From: Vanessa cardui
Taxonomy: Eukaryota > Arthropoda > Insecta > Lepidoptera > Nymphalidae
DNA length: 64,000 nt
Assembly: GCF_905220365.1 (NCBI RefSeq)
Contig: NC_061135.1
Span: 10,569,501 to 10,633,500, forward strand
Direction of reading: 5' to 3'
Numbering within the stretch: the first letter of the stretch is position 1; the number at the start of each line of letters is the position of its first letter. Shown here piece by piece: positions 34,878-46,100 of this stretch. Both the position numbers and the translations under genes were made by a program. The notes below the pieces were generated by a model. That model saw nothing but the letters and a program-made list of their open reading frames with translations. It ran no database searches and was not told the origin of the DNA.

Positions 34878-37390
34878 TACAGACGAATTGATAACCTCCT
34901 CCTTTTGGAAGTCGGTTGAAAACCATAAAAACTGTCATACATTTGTAAAATAGTACATGATAGCATAACATTACTATAATTTTCATGAAATAAAGTAGAT
35001 GGTTGTAAAACTTACATTTCTATATCTTCCATTGCAGTAGAATGGCCGATATACCCTAATATGAAATACTAGGTCTTTACCTGGCTCCAAAGGTGTTAGG
35101 GGAATTTTGTAATCATCATCCTGGAAAAAATGTAATACCCAATTGATCTGGATTCATAATTAATTTTGAGCACACATGAGACCTAAAAATTTACAAGCTT
35201 TATATTTGAAAAAAAAAAATCTTATAATTTCATGGCTTTGGCAAAAAAATATGATTTAAGATATAACAATAATTATGTTTTATTAGGTATTGTAAATAGT
35301 GGGATTGCATTAGAAATTCGCATCCCGAATTTAAGGTTGGGGAAGGGGTGGGGGGTAAGGGGGCGTGGTGTAGTACCTACACCACCACTCCCCCCGCGCG
35401 GAAATCATTAGCTTTTTTTTTTTCAATTTTTAAATTTCAATACTAAAATCATCAAAATTCGTACTGTTAGTTAAATTTTAGAAGGGGAGAGATATAAAAT
35501 TCCAATTATTGGTATACAATGTGATTTCTGGCGCTGCGCCGGCCGCTGCCGCGGCACGCTCGCTTCGCTCGCTCGGCTTGCGCAGCGTTTGGTCATAAAA
35601 TCTAACCTAACCTAACCTATCCTTAGCTACTATAACTATCTACTATTTTTGTTGCCGGAGTGGCTTCGCCACTCCTGTGAGGGGGCTGTTAATTTTGAGT
35701 GAAAATAGAAACAACAATAGGTATATTATAGAAATTTATAAGAACCATTTATCTGTATATATACTTGACTAAATTTAATAATGCGATAAATGGATCTTTT
35801 TTATATTTTATGTTATATTGTATTATATTATCATGTTCGTAAAATCTTCTGGGTGATTATTATTTTCTTTACAAAAGAATCGCTTTACTACAAAATTAAA
35901 TTAAATTTTTACACGTTTTTTTTACTATAAATTAATATAGTATTTGTTAAAATATAATACAGAAAAAGCTAATAAACATAAAAATAATGATTTAAGGTTA
36001 ATTATAATGTAAAATATCGATCCGTTGCACGTAACTTTAAACGCACATTAAAAAAAAACTATGGGTTGGGAGTGGTAAATTTCGAGAGAGGGGAACAACC
36101 CCTTTAAGAAACAACCCCTACTATCATCAAATTCGGGATGCGAATTTCTAATGCCGACCCTAAATAGTTGCTAAAACTACAACCCAAACTCAACGAAATG
36201 TCATCTCATTATTTTACAAACATTTTTAATAATAAATTCATAAAATTTATTTTACCAGTACTGGTGGTATAACTCGCACACCTCTGTACTTTAGCTTTCT
36301 CGTATAATGGTTATTAACATCTTTTTCAATTCTCAGTTTCAACTTCTTCACAATACAGAGATTTTCACCTGCCCCATTTAAATCTAGATTATCCACATTT
36401 TTGTCTGGTAATGGGCCTTGTGTTGGATAAGTGGTTGGCATTACTAATTCGCCTCCAGATTTTAAATGCATAGGACTGAAACAAAAATAATTTAATACAT
36501 TTAATACAAACTTGTAAACATACTAAATGTTACATGTTAAAAAAAAATTATATAATAAAATGTAATGTTTTTGAAATATCTTTTAATTATTTTGTTATTA
36601 GATTTTCCAACAACTAGCATTAAATTAACTTATTTTGTTAGGTACAACCCAAATATCAAGTTGAATCAAATTACATAATTTTGTATGGTTCTTTCTAGTT
36701 TAAACTGTGAACAACACAGTTTAATTACATGCAACGAGAACATAATAGTATAATTGTTTGTTGCTTTTTAGTAAAAGTGTAAGTTAAATTACTAAAATAC
36801 ATGTATTTTAGTAATTATCTTTGCATACATAACTTATCATCCGATGGCTAAATTAAATAAAATACGATCTTCTTTAATAAAAAAATTAAAAAAAAATTGC
36901 AAATACATTTTTTAATTATTCATTACCTGCAGTAAGATGCGAGTTTATTAAATTCTTCGTCACCTAAATCACATCCTACATATTCTCTAACTTTGGCATT
37001 CTGAAAGTCTTCCAAATCAAGCCTACTTTTAGGTGCTCCAAATATAGGCATAAACTTAAATGCTTCTGGTAGGTTCTTTGTAATAATTGGTGGTGTCACT
37101 ATATTGCCTCTGACAGGGTACCATTTGGGACCTTTATCCTCTGCATATAATTTTAAGTGGCAATTTTTATATGGCTCTGGATCTATTGTCACGGTGAGAT
37201 TACTGTTTTGAGTATTATCAGGATTACTTATGATTTCATTTGTAGTAGAAGATGTTGTTGGTTCTAATTCGTTTGATTTATCTTTTTTATTATCCACAGA
37301 ATTACCTTCAGGATTAGCTTTGACTTGTAATAAAGCAGCGTCGTTTGATACAGATTGATGTTCACTCATATCCCTAGTTTTTGAATCCAT
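30683..37390 (-). CDS. SNAPC3: SNAPC3 (snRNA-activating protein complex subunit 3, SNAP50)
   Basis: Six coding exons: 37390-36927, 36475-36256, 35120-35016, 32896-32744, 32191-32006 and 30997-30683. All have GT-AG borders and matching phases, giving 480 aa. SNAPC3 is a subunit of the nuclear complex that binds the proximal sequence element of snRNA genes for Pol II and Pol III transcription. The N-terminal ~90 residues are polar and low-complexity. The conserved C-terminal half contains the RPFYCNGRY, VCANDVG-type and FLFINNVFYVD blocks, and ends in the family's zinc-binding region: C384-x-H386, C401, C419-x2-C422, C445-x2-C448, with ARWIVTG and FFCDTC between. The start codon has a good context (AAAATGG). 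A second Met is at residue 8. The last exon is GC-rich and lies between a MITE and a SINE. Introns 2-4 carry large repeats. The family assignment rests on the motif order, not on a search. Confidence 0.93.
31022..31558 (+). mobile_element. Metulj-type tRNA-derived SINE with internal duplication
   Basis: The head contains GAGATGGCCC, GTGGGTAGAACGCGTGCATC and GCGGGTTCAAGCCCAGG (B-box). The body contains GTGCTTAATTTG, TCATCTCGTGCTCAGCG, GGAAACCTGCATGTGTC and TTCTGCCACATGTGTATTCC, and ends GCCCAGCAGTGGGAATTTAC. This matches the SINE known as Metulj in nymphalid butterflies. Three heads start at about 31,031, 31,103 and 31,266, and the first ~130 bp is present twice. GGTATACACG flanks both ends (about 31,012 and 31,549) and looks like the target duplication. 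The insertion is antisense to SNAPC3, in its last intron. Confidence 0.9.
31559..31690 (+). repeat. dispersed repeat tail hosting the SINE
   Basis: ACCAAATTTCATATAAATCGG, TTCAGTAGTTTTGGGGTGAA, GAGACAGGCAGAG and TTTCGCATTTATAATATTAGTATG form a widespread insect repeat end. The Metulj insertion appears to lie within or at the edge of this older repeat. The class is unresolved. Confidence 0.6.
33220..33797. mobile_element. fold-back element with ~215-bp inverted arms
   Basis: The left arm (about 33,220-33,437) starts TTTTAACAAAAAGAAAAACC and contains GACTTCAAACAAAACACTAT and GTCGATTAACGATTATATC. The right arm (about 33,579-33,797) is its near-perfect reverse complement, ending AAGTCGGTTTTTCTTTTTG. 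The loop is about 140 bp. The arms match almost base for base over the outer ~200 bp, so the copy is young or kept alike. It lies in SNAPC3 intron 3 (between exons 35,016 and 32,896) and has no coding capacity. Confidence 0.9.
34140..34406 (+). repeat. dispersed repeat ending in CTAG, uninterrupted copy
   Basis: This is the same repeat as at 26,791-27,353, without the hAT-like MITE. It begins near TACATAGTATAAAACAAAG and ends GCACCCGTGCGAAGCCGGGG, then GGTAGCTAG followed by T. A short inverted piece of its left part is also seen at about 39,519-39,560. Confidence 0.75.
34560..34915 (+). repeat. dispersed AT-rich repeat with GAAGTCGGTT end
   Basis: It contains AGAATTATCAAAATTCATCA, TGGGACCCCACGGGAAGC, AAATCGGTCCACCCAGTG and a long A run (about 34,852-34,876), then AATTGATAACCTCCTCC and GGAAGTCGGTT. 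The right end shares its layout with 23,820-23,935. It lies in SNAPC3 intron 3. Confidence 0.65.
35301..36160. mobile_element. 860-bp TIR element with 8-bp target duplication
   Basis: The left end reads GGGATTGCATTAGAAATTCG and continues CATCCCGAATTT. The right end is the inverse, starting GGGTCGGCATTAGAAATTCG, so about 32 bp of TIR are shared. TAAATAGT flanks both sides (35,293-35,300 and 36,161-36,168). The interior has a G-run region, a palindrome-rich GC patch (CGCTCGCTTCGCTCGCTCGG near 35,560), and AACCTAACCTAACCTA near 35,607. There is no open frame, so it is non-autonomous. An 8-bp duplication fits hAT, P or Merlin-like elements; the GGG ends do not match the hAT consensus. It lies in SNAPC3 intron 2. 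Confidence 0.88.
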
Positions 37391-38029
37391 TTTATTTAGT
37401 TAAAAACAGTCAATTCTATAAATAAATTCTAAAATTCCTAATATCACTATAAACACAACATATTGTCATAAACATAATATTAAAAGTTTAATTAACAATA
37501 AAAAATTAAAAGTTTTAGTGGTTACTAGGTTAGAAAAATATATAAATTTAACCAAATTATCAAATCTACTATCTAAACAAAAACACAGCCAAATTAAAAA
37601 AGTATTTATGCTATGTTTTGAATTATACAGAAACCGGAAGCTTAAAATTCCTTTGAAAGTTGAAATAACAAAAAGTTAGATTTTTTTTTAATATTCCATA
37701 AAGATAGTAGCAAAAGATTTATCTCATGCAGTTTTGTCTTTTGCCAATAGATGACTTTAGAAATAGATTTTTATATAATATACGGTGTGCATGGATATGT
37801 TTTATAAGGATAAAATATGATAATTTTAAATATTTTATAAAGACAATTTTATCTAAAAAAAATATTAAAACATTACTATAGATTCTGACAAGTATCCGAT
37901 AAAAGACAACTTTGCAGAAATATCGTGTCTTGTCATACTTAAATAGCTGTCAAAAATCAAAACAATTGTCCCTTCTTATTTACATCGAAGATTGATAATT
38001 ATATGATCAATTAATTGAAATCTATTAAA
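37391..38029. promoter_or_regulatory. divergent promoter interval SNAPC3 / IER3IP1
   Basis: This 639-bp AT-rich stretch separates the two start codons, which point away from each other, so both promoters must lie here. No clear TATA box or repeat stands out. Confidence 0.6.
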
Positions 38030-38783
38030 ATGCTTACATTGTGGAATCTATTTGAAGCTTCTTTGTTGTGTTTAAATGCCGTCTGCGTCCTCCATGAGGA
38101 AAGATTTATGCAAAAAAGTAAATTATAACCTTTCATCTGTTGTATGTAAAATTTTAAAATATAACAAATTTTACGATTAATATAATATAAGACTTCAGCT
38201 GGTTCTTTTTTTGTTATAATTCATTTATTTGTTTAGTTATTTAAGCATACTTCCACTATTAACAAGATTTTTACTTTCAGTGGGATGGGGTGCTAATAAT
38301 CGAAATCAAGGCTTTGAAGACCAATCGTCAATGAAATATCAAGTTTTAAATTTAGTAAGATCAATACGAACAGTAACAAGAAGTAAGTAAACATTGTATT
38401 ATTGCTATAATTGTAATTTAGCACTTGTAAATACAAAATTAGAATAATATTCTAATTTTTATAAAAAAATATACTATCAATCAAATTATCTTTAAAATTT
38501 AGTCATTTTCAAACTTTTTTCTGTAAATATAATGAAACTGACTAAACTGATTCTAAAGTTATAACTATTATTTATATCATTAAAACTTACTAATGTAAAA
38601 TTGTATAATCACCAACATTAAATTAATGGTTTAATCATACTAGAAAGTGTAAAAAATAAATCAAATTTAGGTATTTTTCAATTAATTTCACAATTTTTAA
38701 ACATACATAATTTTTATTTTGTTTCAGTTCCACTCATCATATTGAATATTTTAACAATTATTTTTAAATTATTACTGGGGTGA
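38030..38783 (+). CDS. IER3IP1: IER3IP1 / Yos1-like small ER-Golgi membrane protein
   Basis: Three exons (38030-38117, 38281-38382, 38728-38783) with GTAAAT/GTAAGT donors and CAG acceptors give 81 aa. The protein begins MLTLWNLFEASLLCLNAVCV, a hydrophobic segment, then has LHEERF, a polar WGANNRNQGFEDQ block, LVRSIRTVTRIPLII and a second hydrophobic C-terminal segment ending LLLG. Length (about 82 aa in the family), start, order of blocks and two membrane segments match immediate early response 3-interacting protein 1, the relative of yeast Yos1 that acts in ER-to-Golgi transport. It is easily missed because every exon is under 105 bases. A polyadenylation signal follows within 20 bases of the stop. 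It is divergently paired with SNAPC3. Confidence 0.94.
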
Positions 38784-38801
38784 CAAATTATCAAAGGAAA
38801 A

Positions 38802-38807
38802 AATAAA
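38802..38807 (+). terminator. polyadenylation signal of IER3IP1
   Basis: AATAAA lies 18 bases after the stop codon TGA. It is the first such hexamer in the 3' region; later alternatives exist in the AT-rich DNA. Confidence 0.6.
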
Positions 38808-38809
38808 CA

Positions 38810-39785
38810 CATTTATTAAAATGCAAGACATCAGCGGAAATTTATTTATGCCCACATTTATTTTGTTTACATAATAATAATAACTCATAGTATATAATAT
38901 AATGGGAATTTTATTTTCTCAAGTCCACTATTTTGTATAGAATCAAACAATGTTATATAGCTTTTGAAACATAACCAAACCCATCCAAAAGTAAGGTAAG
39001 GCTTGAGAGTATAGTAGCCTTCGCAAAGTGATTGCACAGTAAAAATGATCAATTGCTTCAATTTGATATATGTAGTTATAAATAATAATATAAAAAATCT
39101 TGTAGCTGCATAGAATTTTCAAAATATGTTATATAAATAAAATCAGAAATCAACAATGTGGATACTAACTAGAAACATGTATTCAAAATGAACTCAATTT
39201 GATAAATATATATACAAACACATGTACTCTAATACCCATACATTTATATGATGATCTTAAATCTTATATAATTTTGTGAAATTATGTAAATATTACTTAT
39301 AGTTATTTTTACAAAATAGGTTTTGTTGATAAAAAATGTAAACATAATGTAACCTATTGTTTGGAACATAGAATCTACTAAGAAGCACTGGCAAGAATCT
39401 CAGTAGCTCCTACAAAAAGATTATGTGGGATTTCATACAATCAAAATATTATTTCCCTACAAAAAAAGTTAATATAACTTTTTTTATCATTCATATAATC
39501 TTTAACTTATATAATTAGAAAGCGACTTGGTTTTATACTATGTAGTGATAATGAAGTTGAATGGCAGCATACTTATAGCAATACCATAAAATTTTGGCAT
39601 ATTTAAGTTAGATGGACTTGTAATGAATACCTAAGAGCCAGTTTCTATCTCCCTTCAGGTTAAACCGCTAGTATGGTTTATAAGGCTATGAGCCCAGTTA
39701 AAACTATTACGAGCGGCACCAACTTGAGTTGGATCAAAAAAAAATTTTGAATGATGCATCACATATCTGAAAAGTATTTTTTTAT
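38810..39785. other. non-coding
   Basis: AT-rich. It includes an inverted fragment (about 39,519-39,560) of the repeat at 34.1 kb. No gene recognised. Confidence 0.5.
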
Positions 39786-39789
39786 TTTA

Positions 39790-40020
39790 AACTAGCTGTG
39801 CCCACGACCTTGTACGCGATTGAATTTAACAAAAAAAATTATAGCCTAACTTACTCCTTATTATATCAGTTATCTGCCAATGAAAGTCCAGTCAAAAACG
39901 GTCCAGCCGTTCCAGAGATTAGCCGGAACAACAGTCAGACAGACCAACAAAAATTGTAAAATATGTTGTTATGGTACATGTACCGTGTATACATACATAC
40001 ATAATATGCATTGTATAAGC
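39790..40020 (+). repeat. dispersed repeat (CTAGCTGTGCCCACG type)
   Basis: ACTAGCTGTGCCCACGACC, TAGCCTAACTTACTCCTTAT, GCCAATGAAAGTCCAGTC, GGTCCAGCCGTTCCAGAG and AGCCGGAACAACAGTCAGAC recall a common lepidopteran repeat end. The minus-strand piece at 1,262-1,372 is a second copy of its start. It ends in an ATACATACATACAT stretch. Confidence 0.7.
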
Positions 40021-40649
40021 TAAAGTTATTTTTGTTAATTAATTGTTGAAAGATAACTCTTGATATTAATTAATAACGTTCTTCTTTATTCAAATTAAGC
40101 AAAGAATATATAAAGAGATACAGTAATGAAAATTAAAGTAATCACAATGTTCCCGGTTCCAGCATATTCTGCCGAGCGCGAGTTTAAATTCCCGCCAATG
40201 TTTTCTTTTTTTTATATATTGTTGCCCACTTCAAAATCCGTAGCAACAACAATTGAGTAAAAAAGAGCAATTTTAATATTCCAAACAGACTCAATTTTAT
40301 TATATATATAGATAAGTATTAAAACCTACAAGACTCAAAACAATTTGATTGACAATCGTATTGAGTTCAAAACGTTTTGCATGAGACCATTCCGTAACCC
40401 GCATCTTAGAAACAATAAAAATCCTTTTGAGGTAGCAACGGCGGATTACTAGCATGCCGCAGTATGCGTTTCCTACATCATTTCCAAAACTTTCAACTCA
40501 AATGTATTTAATGTATGAATAACGATAAAATACTTTTATGAATGATAAAAATAAAAACCTACAACTGTCACAGGTGACTTGGTTTAATGTTTTAATTTAA
40601 GTTTTGATTAATTGTTATACCTATAGTCCAGAATACAAATATTCAATAC

Positions 40650-41236
40650 AATAGGGTATTCTACGGTGTTTAAAATAGTACTTCAAAATGCTGTTTAAAA
40701 AATTATCTCTTAAATCTAACTCTTAAAATGCCACAAAAAATATATTTTGGCAAAATTTCTAAAATTTAAATTTTCTAAAATTTAAACCATTTTATTTCCG
40801 CTAAAACCGCTGTCAGTTATTTTGGTGACGTCACACCTGTATAAATAACAGTCCACATTCATAAATACGATCGGCATTGTCCTTTTACATATCCGATTTG
40901 CATTTTATAAAATAAATATGTACAAATAAAATTCACTTTGATTTTTTTTAAATTTAACGTTAAAGTAAATCCTTGGAGTTAATGTTGATAGATATAGTTT
41001 AGTTGTTAATAACTTAAAACTGAACTGACCGTATTTGCCGCACTTACGTCACACCATGGCGGCTTGTGTTTTAGGACGTGACATGTAGATTAAAAATTAC
41101 GACTTTTTAATTTAGTACAATAAAGTAATAATGTTCTTTTATGACTCAAAATCAGAATTCTGAAGTATATTTTTATTTAATTTTAAAGTTTTATCAAATG
41201 TCATAATTTATATTTCACCACCGAAAGTACCCTATT
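40650..41236. mobile_element. candidate TIR element containing CRE-like sites
   Basis: The left edge AATAGGGTATTCTACGGTG and the inverted right edge AATAGGGTACTTTCGGTGG match as imperfect inverted repeats. The interior has GGTGACGTCACACC (a perfect CRE palindrome, about 40,825) with TATAAATA just after it, and CTTACGTCACACCATGG near 41,043. The right ~170 bp has a diverged relative at about 54,385-54,550 inside ZFR, which supports a mobile element. No coding frame. Confidence 0.6.
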
Positions 41237-43169
41237 CTTGGTTCAATGGCTTTTAGTTCTGCAGACAGGGCATATATTGGAGAAAACACGAAAGAGATTG
41301 ATTTGTACAGTAGAGGAAACAAACTCAATTAAATTTTGAAAACTAGCATAGTAGTAGTTATTTCCTTGTTAATCCTTAACCTAGAACATGTGTTGTTCAT
41401 TAATTGTTAATAATAAGATAATAATTGTTAGTACTCCAAACTATATATACTAAAATATAACACTGTATTGGAATATTCACAACTTAATTTTATTACATTT
41501 AATATATTTACATAGAAAAGAACAAAATAAAATAAACACAAATATTCAACATTTATAGGCGAGGGAATTTAGAAGGGAGAACGCCGTAAATGGGATGAAG
41601 AAGTTTAGGACAAATCAACAGTATGGGTATGGATTGCGGAGCAATACAAATATTGTAGGTACTTTGTTTTTGTACTTTCAACTTTGAAGCAACTCAAACT
41701 GTCTTTAGTGTCATTTCAATTAAAGTTTACCAAACTAAACAGATAAAAAAATAAATTGTCAATGTTTATGAAAAATATGTTAAATCGAATGGAAAACCTT
41801 TTTAATCTTGATAAGAATCTTAAAACTCTTGTAATTTTTGTTTCTGGAGTAATATCTTTCAGTAACATATTAAAAAACTACGAAACAACGTTACTACAAA
41901 CCCACGTCTAATGATATTACTGAAAGTCTAATGACGATAACCATAATTTTGTCGTTCATGATTATGTTAGAGCTTTAAAAAGGGTGCCAAAAGTACCGAA
42001 GTTATTTATAAAACAAGCATAAATAAATAGACAGAATTGTTTGAACTGCATATTTCGATTAGGTTATATACTAAAAGCCGATCAAGTATGCCCAAAGTTC
42101 ATTCTCAAGCAACAAAAGTCGCTAATCGCTATGTTCAAACTTGACACGCTGTGGTTAGATAGTATTCATGTAGTAATTAGTAAATCAGACACAGTTACAG
42201 CATATATATGTATTATCTATGAAATCAAGTCAATAGAAGTAACCACTGGAGTAACAATTTGTAACATTGTAATTTTACATTTCATTATTGACAATTTCCA
42301 AATTAAAATTAAAGTTTTGAAATTAGAAGACAATGATAACAGTTTCTTCGACGTTCAAAACAACAACATTCAGAACTAACGCCATTTTTTCGGAAAATCA
42401 TAGTGAATATCATGGTCTAATCGGACTCTCGACCAATGATATTGCGTCAATTTGTTGTCAAATGTTCATGTTTCGAATTATTGATGTGCTCTTAAGTTTT
42501 TCCCAATCAGTTTGATCATTTCGACCGTCCGAAAAGTGCAAACGTGCATTTGTTCATGCTAAAAAATCTCAGATAAGATTATGTTTAAGATGGATTCTTG
42601 GATAAAAAGTTTTTGATCCATAAAATAATTATTTCGGTTCATCACACGAGTTTGATAGTATTTCTAGAATATTTTTTTGAATTATTCTAGTGAAAACGGT
42701 TTATATATATAAACGTTGCTACATTGCAATTAATTTAGAATGCCGAATAAAGTTGCCAATTTCGGATATTATTAAACATTGAAGAATAATATGAAGAGAA
42801 ATCTATTTTGTGGCCTATAGTCACGTAATACAGCTCTTCGTGATTGAATGTAATATCTTAATCAGTGCGTTAGCCATGTTAATATTATTATTTATTTATG
42901 TCTAAATCACTATTGATGAATTAAGGGTTGGAACCTTCGTAGTATATACCTAATCAACTTTAAATCTGTGCATGATCTCAACTACTTGTAAATGGTTCCT
43001 TGGTTTTTTAACATTGAACGCATCTGAAAAGTAAAATCCGTTTCCGCTTGCAACTGTTGTCTATGCCAATTTGTCGCCATTTTTTTCTATCAAAGACAAA
43101 ACGCCGGCCTTTTATTTCTCGTTTTACGCTCAGAAGTGAATGAATAGTTTCTACGTGAAAAAGTGGTAA
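41237..43169. other. non-coding upstream of ZFR
   Basis: AT-rich. A 112-codon plus-strand frame at 42,041-42,379 has no recognisable features. The last ~160 bases are presumably the ZFR 5' UTR and promoter; a run CGCCATTTTTTTC and a GC-richer patch AAAACGCCGGCC lie at about 43,075-43,110. Confidence 0.5.
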
Positions 43170-46100
43170 ATGATGGCAGCAAATAATTACTTTGGGTTTA
43201 CCCATGGAGGAACCCAATATGGGTAAGTTATTTTGAACCAATTTATCACATTAAATACATTTAAAAGAGTTGTACCTTAACATGAGTCGAATGTAGACTT
43301 GTGCTAGCATTTCTATGTAATCAAAATGGCGCCTGGTCTGTATTGATCGCAGTTTTCGTAATAAAATAACGCGATTCGCTGACTTAACCTTTTACGTCGT
43401 AATTTTAGCGCTGCAACAGCTAGTGCAGCTTACGGCGGCCAAACGGGGTACGCCGTGGCACCGGCTGCGACCGCCGCGACGTACGGGACCCAACGTGCCG
43501 CAGCAACAGGATACGATACTGCGTATCAGGCTGCAGCCGCTACACAAGGTATGAAAAACTCGAGCCTAAACCCTTTCACATTCGTAAAACTACAGAAATA
43601 ATCTTATTAATAAGAGCAGATTATATCATTAAACAAACCAATATTCGAATGATTGTCACTAAACGAAAAAAAATCTCAATCAAATAGTTTATTATTGTTT
43701 GTTATGTTTACTACAAAATTCATTATGTTTAATGGCCATTAAAATTAGTTGATTATGTCCTAGATAACAAGTTTTTATCATTGACTTCAATTATTATATT
43801 AATCAGTAAATCAGCCATGCCTTGGATAATTTTAATACCACAAAGCAGTAAAGTTAAAGCATCAATCAAGCAAATTACATTTAAAAGAAATGACTTAGAT
43901 GGACACTAATTTTATAACGTTAAATCGTAAATATCTGGTCAAATTTTCAATATTTTGAATAAATGTCATTTTGTCAGGAAGACAAATGTTAATTTTTGTT
44001 TGTTAAATATTTTTACTGTGCAAGTTAGTTTATCAAGGCCAGATTTAGAGGTCTAAAACTGCAGGCTGTCATTATTTTCCAAATAAATAAGAAAACATAC
44101 CGATATCTATAATTAAATTTCCCGTAGGAAAGTTTAATATTTGGAACATATAATCATAGAAATATATTATAAATAGAATGATACTTGTATTTTCCCATAT
44201 TGACATATATTTTATATTAAACTTCATGGAAATGATAATGATTGAATTGATAGTGTCCTTGTAGCTCTGACATCTCGAAATGTTTATTGATTATAAGCTG
44301 AGGTATATCCATAGGTACTGGTGTATAAATTGTTTTGTTGTTTAGCCGCTCACGCGCATGCGCACGCGGCTGCGGCCGCTGCCTCCGCATACGACGCCAG
44401 CAAAAGCGCGTATTACCAGCAGGCAGCTGCTGCTTATCCTGCTGCACCGCCACAGCCACAGCCCACCTACGACGCCACCGCTAAGCCCGCGTACTCTACG
44501 CCTGCCACATACGCACAGGTGACTGTCGATGTTTACCATATGCGGGAAAAAAAAGTCTTATAAACCGTTTCAATAAATATCTGCGAAAGGGTAAAATTGG
44601 TTTCTCTTTTGGTAGAGCTAAAGTAGTCTTCGTATAATAAATAATAAATGATGTATTAAGAGTAATATTAATATCAAATTGTTTTAGCTATTTTATTAGT
44701 ATATTTGTGGTAATGAATAATTCAAATTTTTATTGTTATCATAATTATAAACAAGGTACAGTTATATTAATCGGATAACAATTAATCATTTTTGTATAAT
44801 TTAAATCTAAGAATAGTGACATTTTAAACCAATTTAATAATTTTTTGTGTGGATTTCCCTGTGAAGTAGTAAAACTTGTGGGCTTTATACAATAGCCGTA
44901 GACTTACAAAATAGACAAAAAAGAAGCCCACCAGAAGACTGGTATAAAGTTAATGTTGACCGTGTTGCGCAGGGCGCGCGCGGTTCCGGCGGCGCCAAGG
45001 CGGCGTACGGCAGTGTGTACAGCGCGCCCGCGCCCGCAGCCTCCTACCCCTCGCAGCCCTACTCCGCGCCCGCGCAACCCGCCAAGCGTAAGTACCGTAC
45101 CCTGACATCTACATTTCTTAAAATCAAAACTGATTGTTCACACAAAAGTAATTGGCAATTTATGTGTCATCGAATAAAAATTAGTGTTGGTGACTCTAAT
45201 AAGAATTGAAAACATAGAAATTGCCAGAGCAATTTTCAACTATTTTGCTGAAATCTAATAGACCATAAAAAATACAGATCAAAAAAGTTAAAATTACATG
45301 CATATGTATGTATGCAAGTAATTAATTTGAATTCTATTGACAGTTGCTAAAAGAATATCATGGTATTAATTTGCATGCTTCTATTTCTTTCATTCTCACA
45401 TGCTTATAAAATCAAATTATTAAATTGATTTTATGCTATATTGTTAAGTATACTGGAACTTTTTAAGACTGCTTGTTATTTGATAAAAATAATACTAATT
45501 TATAATTAATAAACAAACAAATGAAAAAATATAAAATATTTAAATAAAAAAAAATCCTTCGCAGTTTAGCTGTGCTACTTATTTTCTTGCCAGTTCTTCT
45601 CTAAGTTCCAACTGGTCACTTAACCACTAAATTAATGAATGAAAAGTTCTTATTCAATACTGACTGTTTTAAATAAGAATCTTCAAAATTGAATAACTTA
45701 AAAAAAGCACTGTATCATGATACATAATATAAACTAACATTATACTGTTAGTTATCTATGCTAAATTGTGTAGTTTACAGTGCTCTGTACATTTACATAT
45801 TATAAACAAACAAATATAACAAGGGTTTAAATAAGTGAATAAACCATGTACTTATTTTAAACGAAAGAAACTAAACACTAGTTAATTCAAAATAATATAT
45901 AGCATCAGGATCAAATTATTGTTTACAATTAGAGTAATTAGTAAGTAAGCACAGTGACTATAGAATGGTACATATTCATTTTAGTAGTGTTTTATAAAAA
46001 ACGCTGCTTTTTATATATACAATCATGGAATAATAATTATGTTATAAATAGTGTTTGTAGAAGGAAGTAAGAATATAGATTCACTATTTTTCAGTTAAAT

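Noticed and set aside
35600..35625. CCTAA repeats as a sign of a chromosome end or interstitial telomere
   Set aside because: Only about three units, inside a bordered transposable element; not a telomere tract.
42041..42379. Plus-strand frame of 112 codons
   Set aside because: No domain, no GC-rich codon use as in the real exons here, and no splice-supported extension; most likely chance in AT-rich DNA.
44035..44075. GGCCAGATTTAGAGGTCTAAA as another hAT-like MITE end
   Set aside because: Resembles one end of the 27-kb MITE, but no opposite end or target duplication could be found; too short to call.
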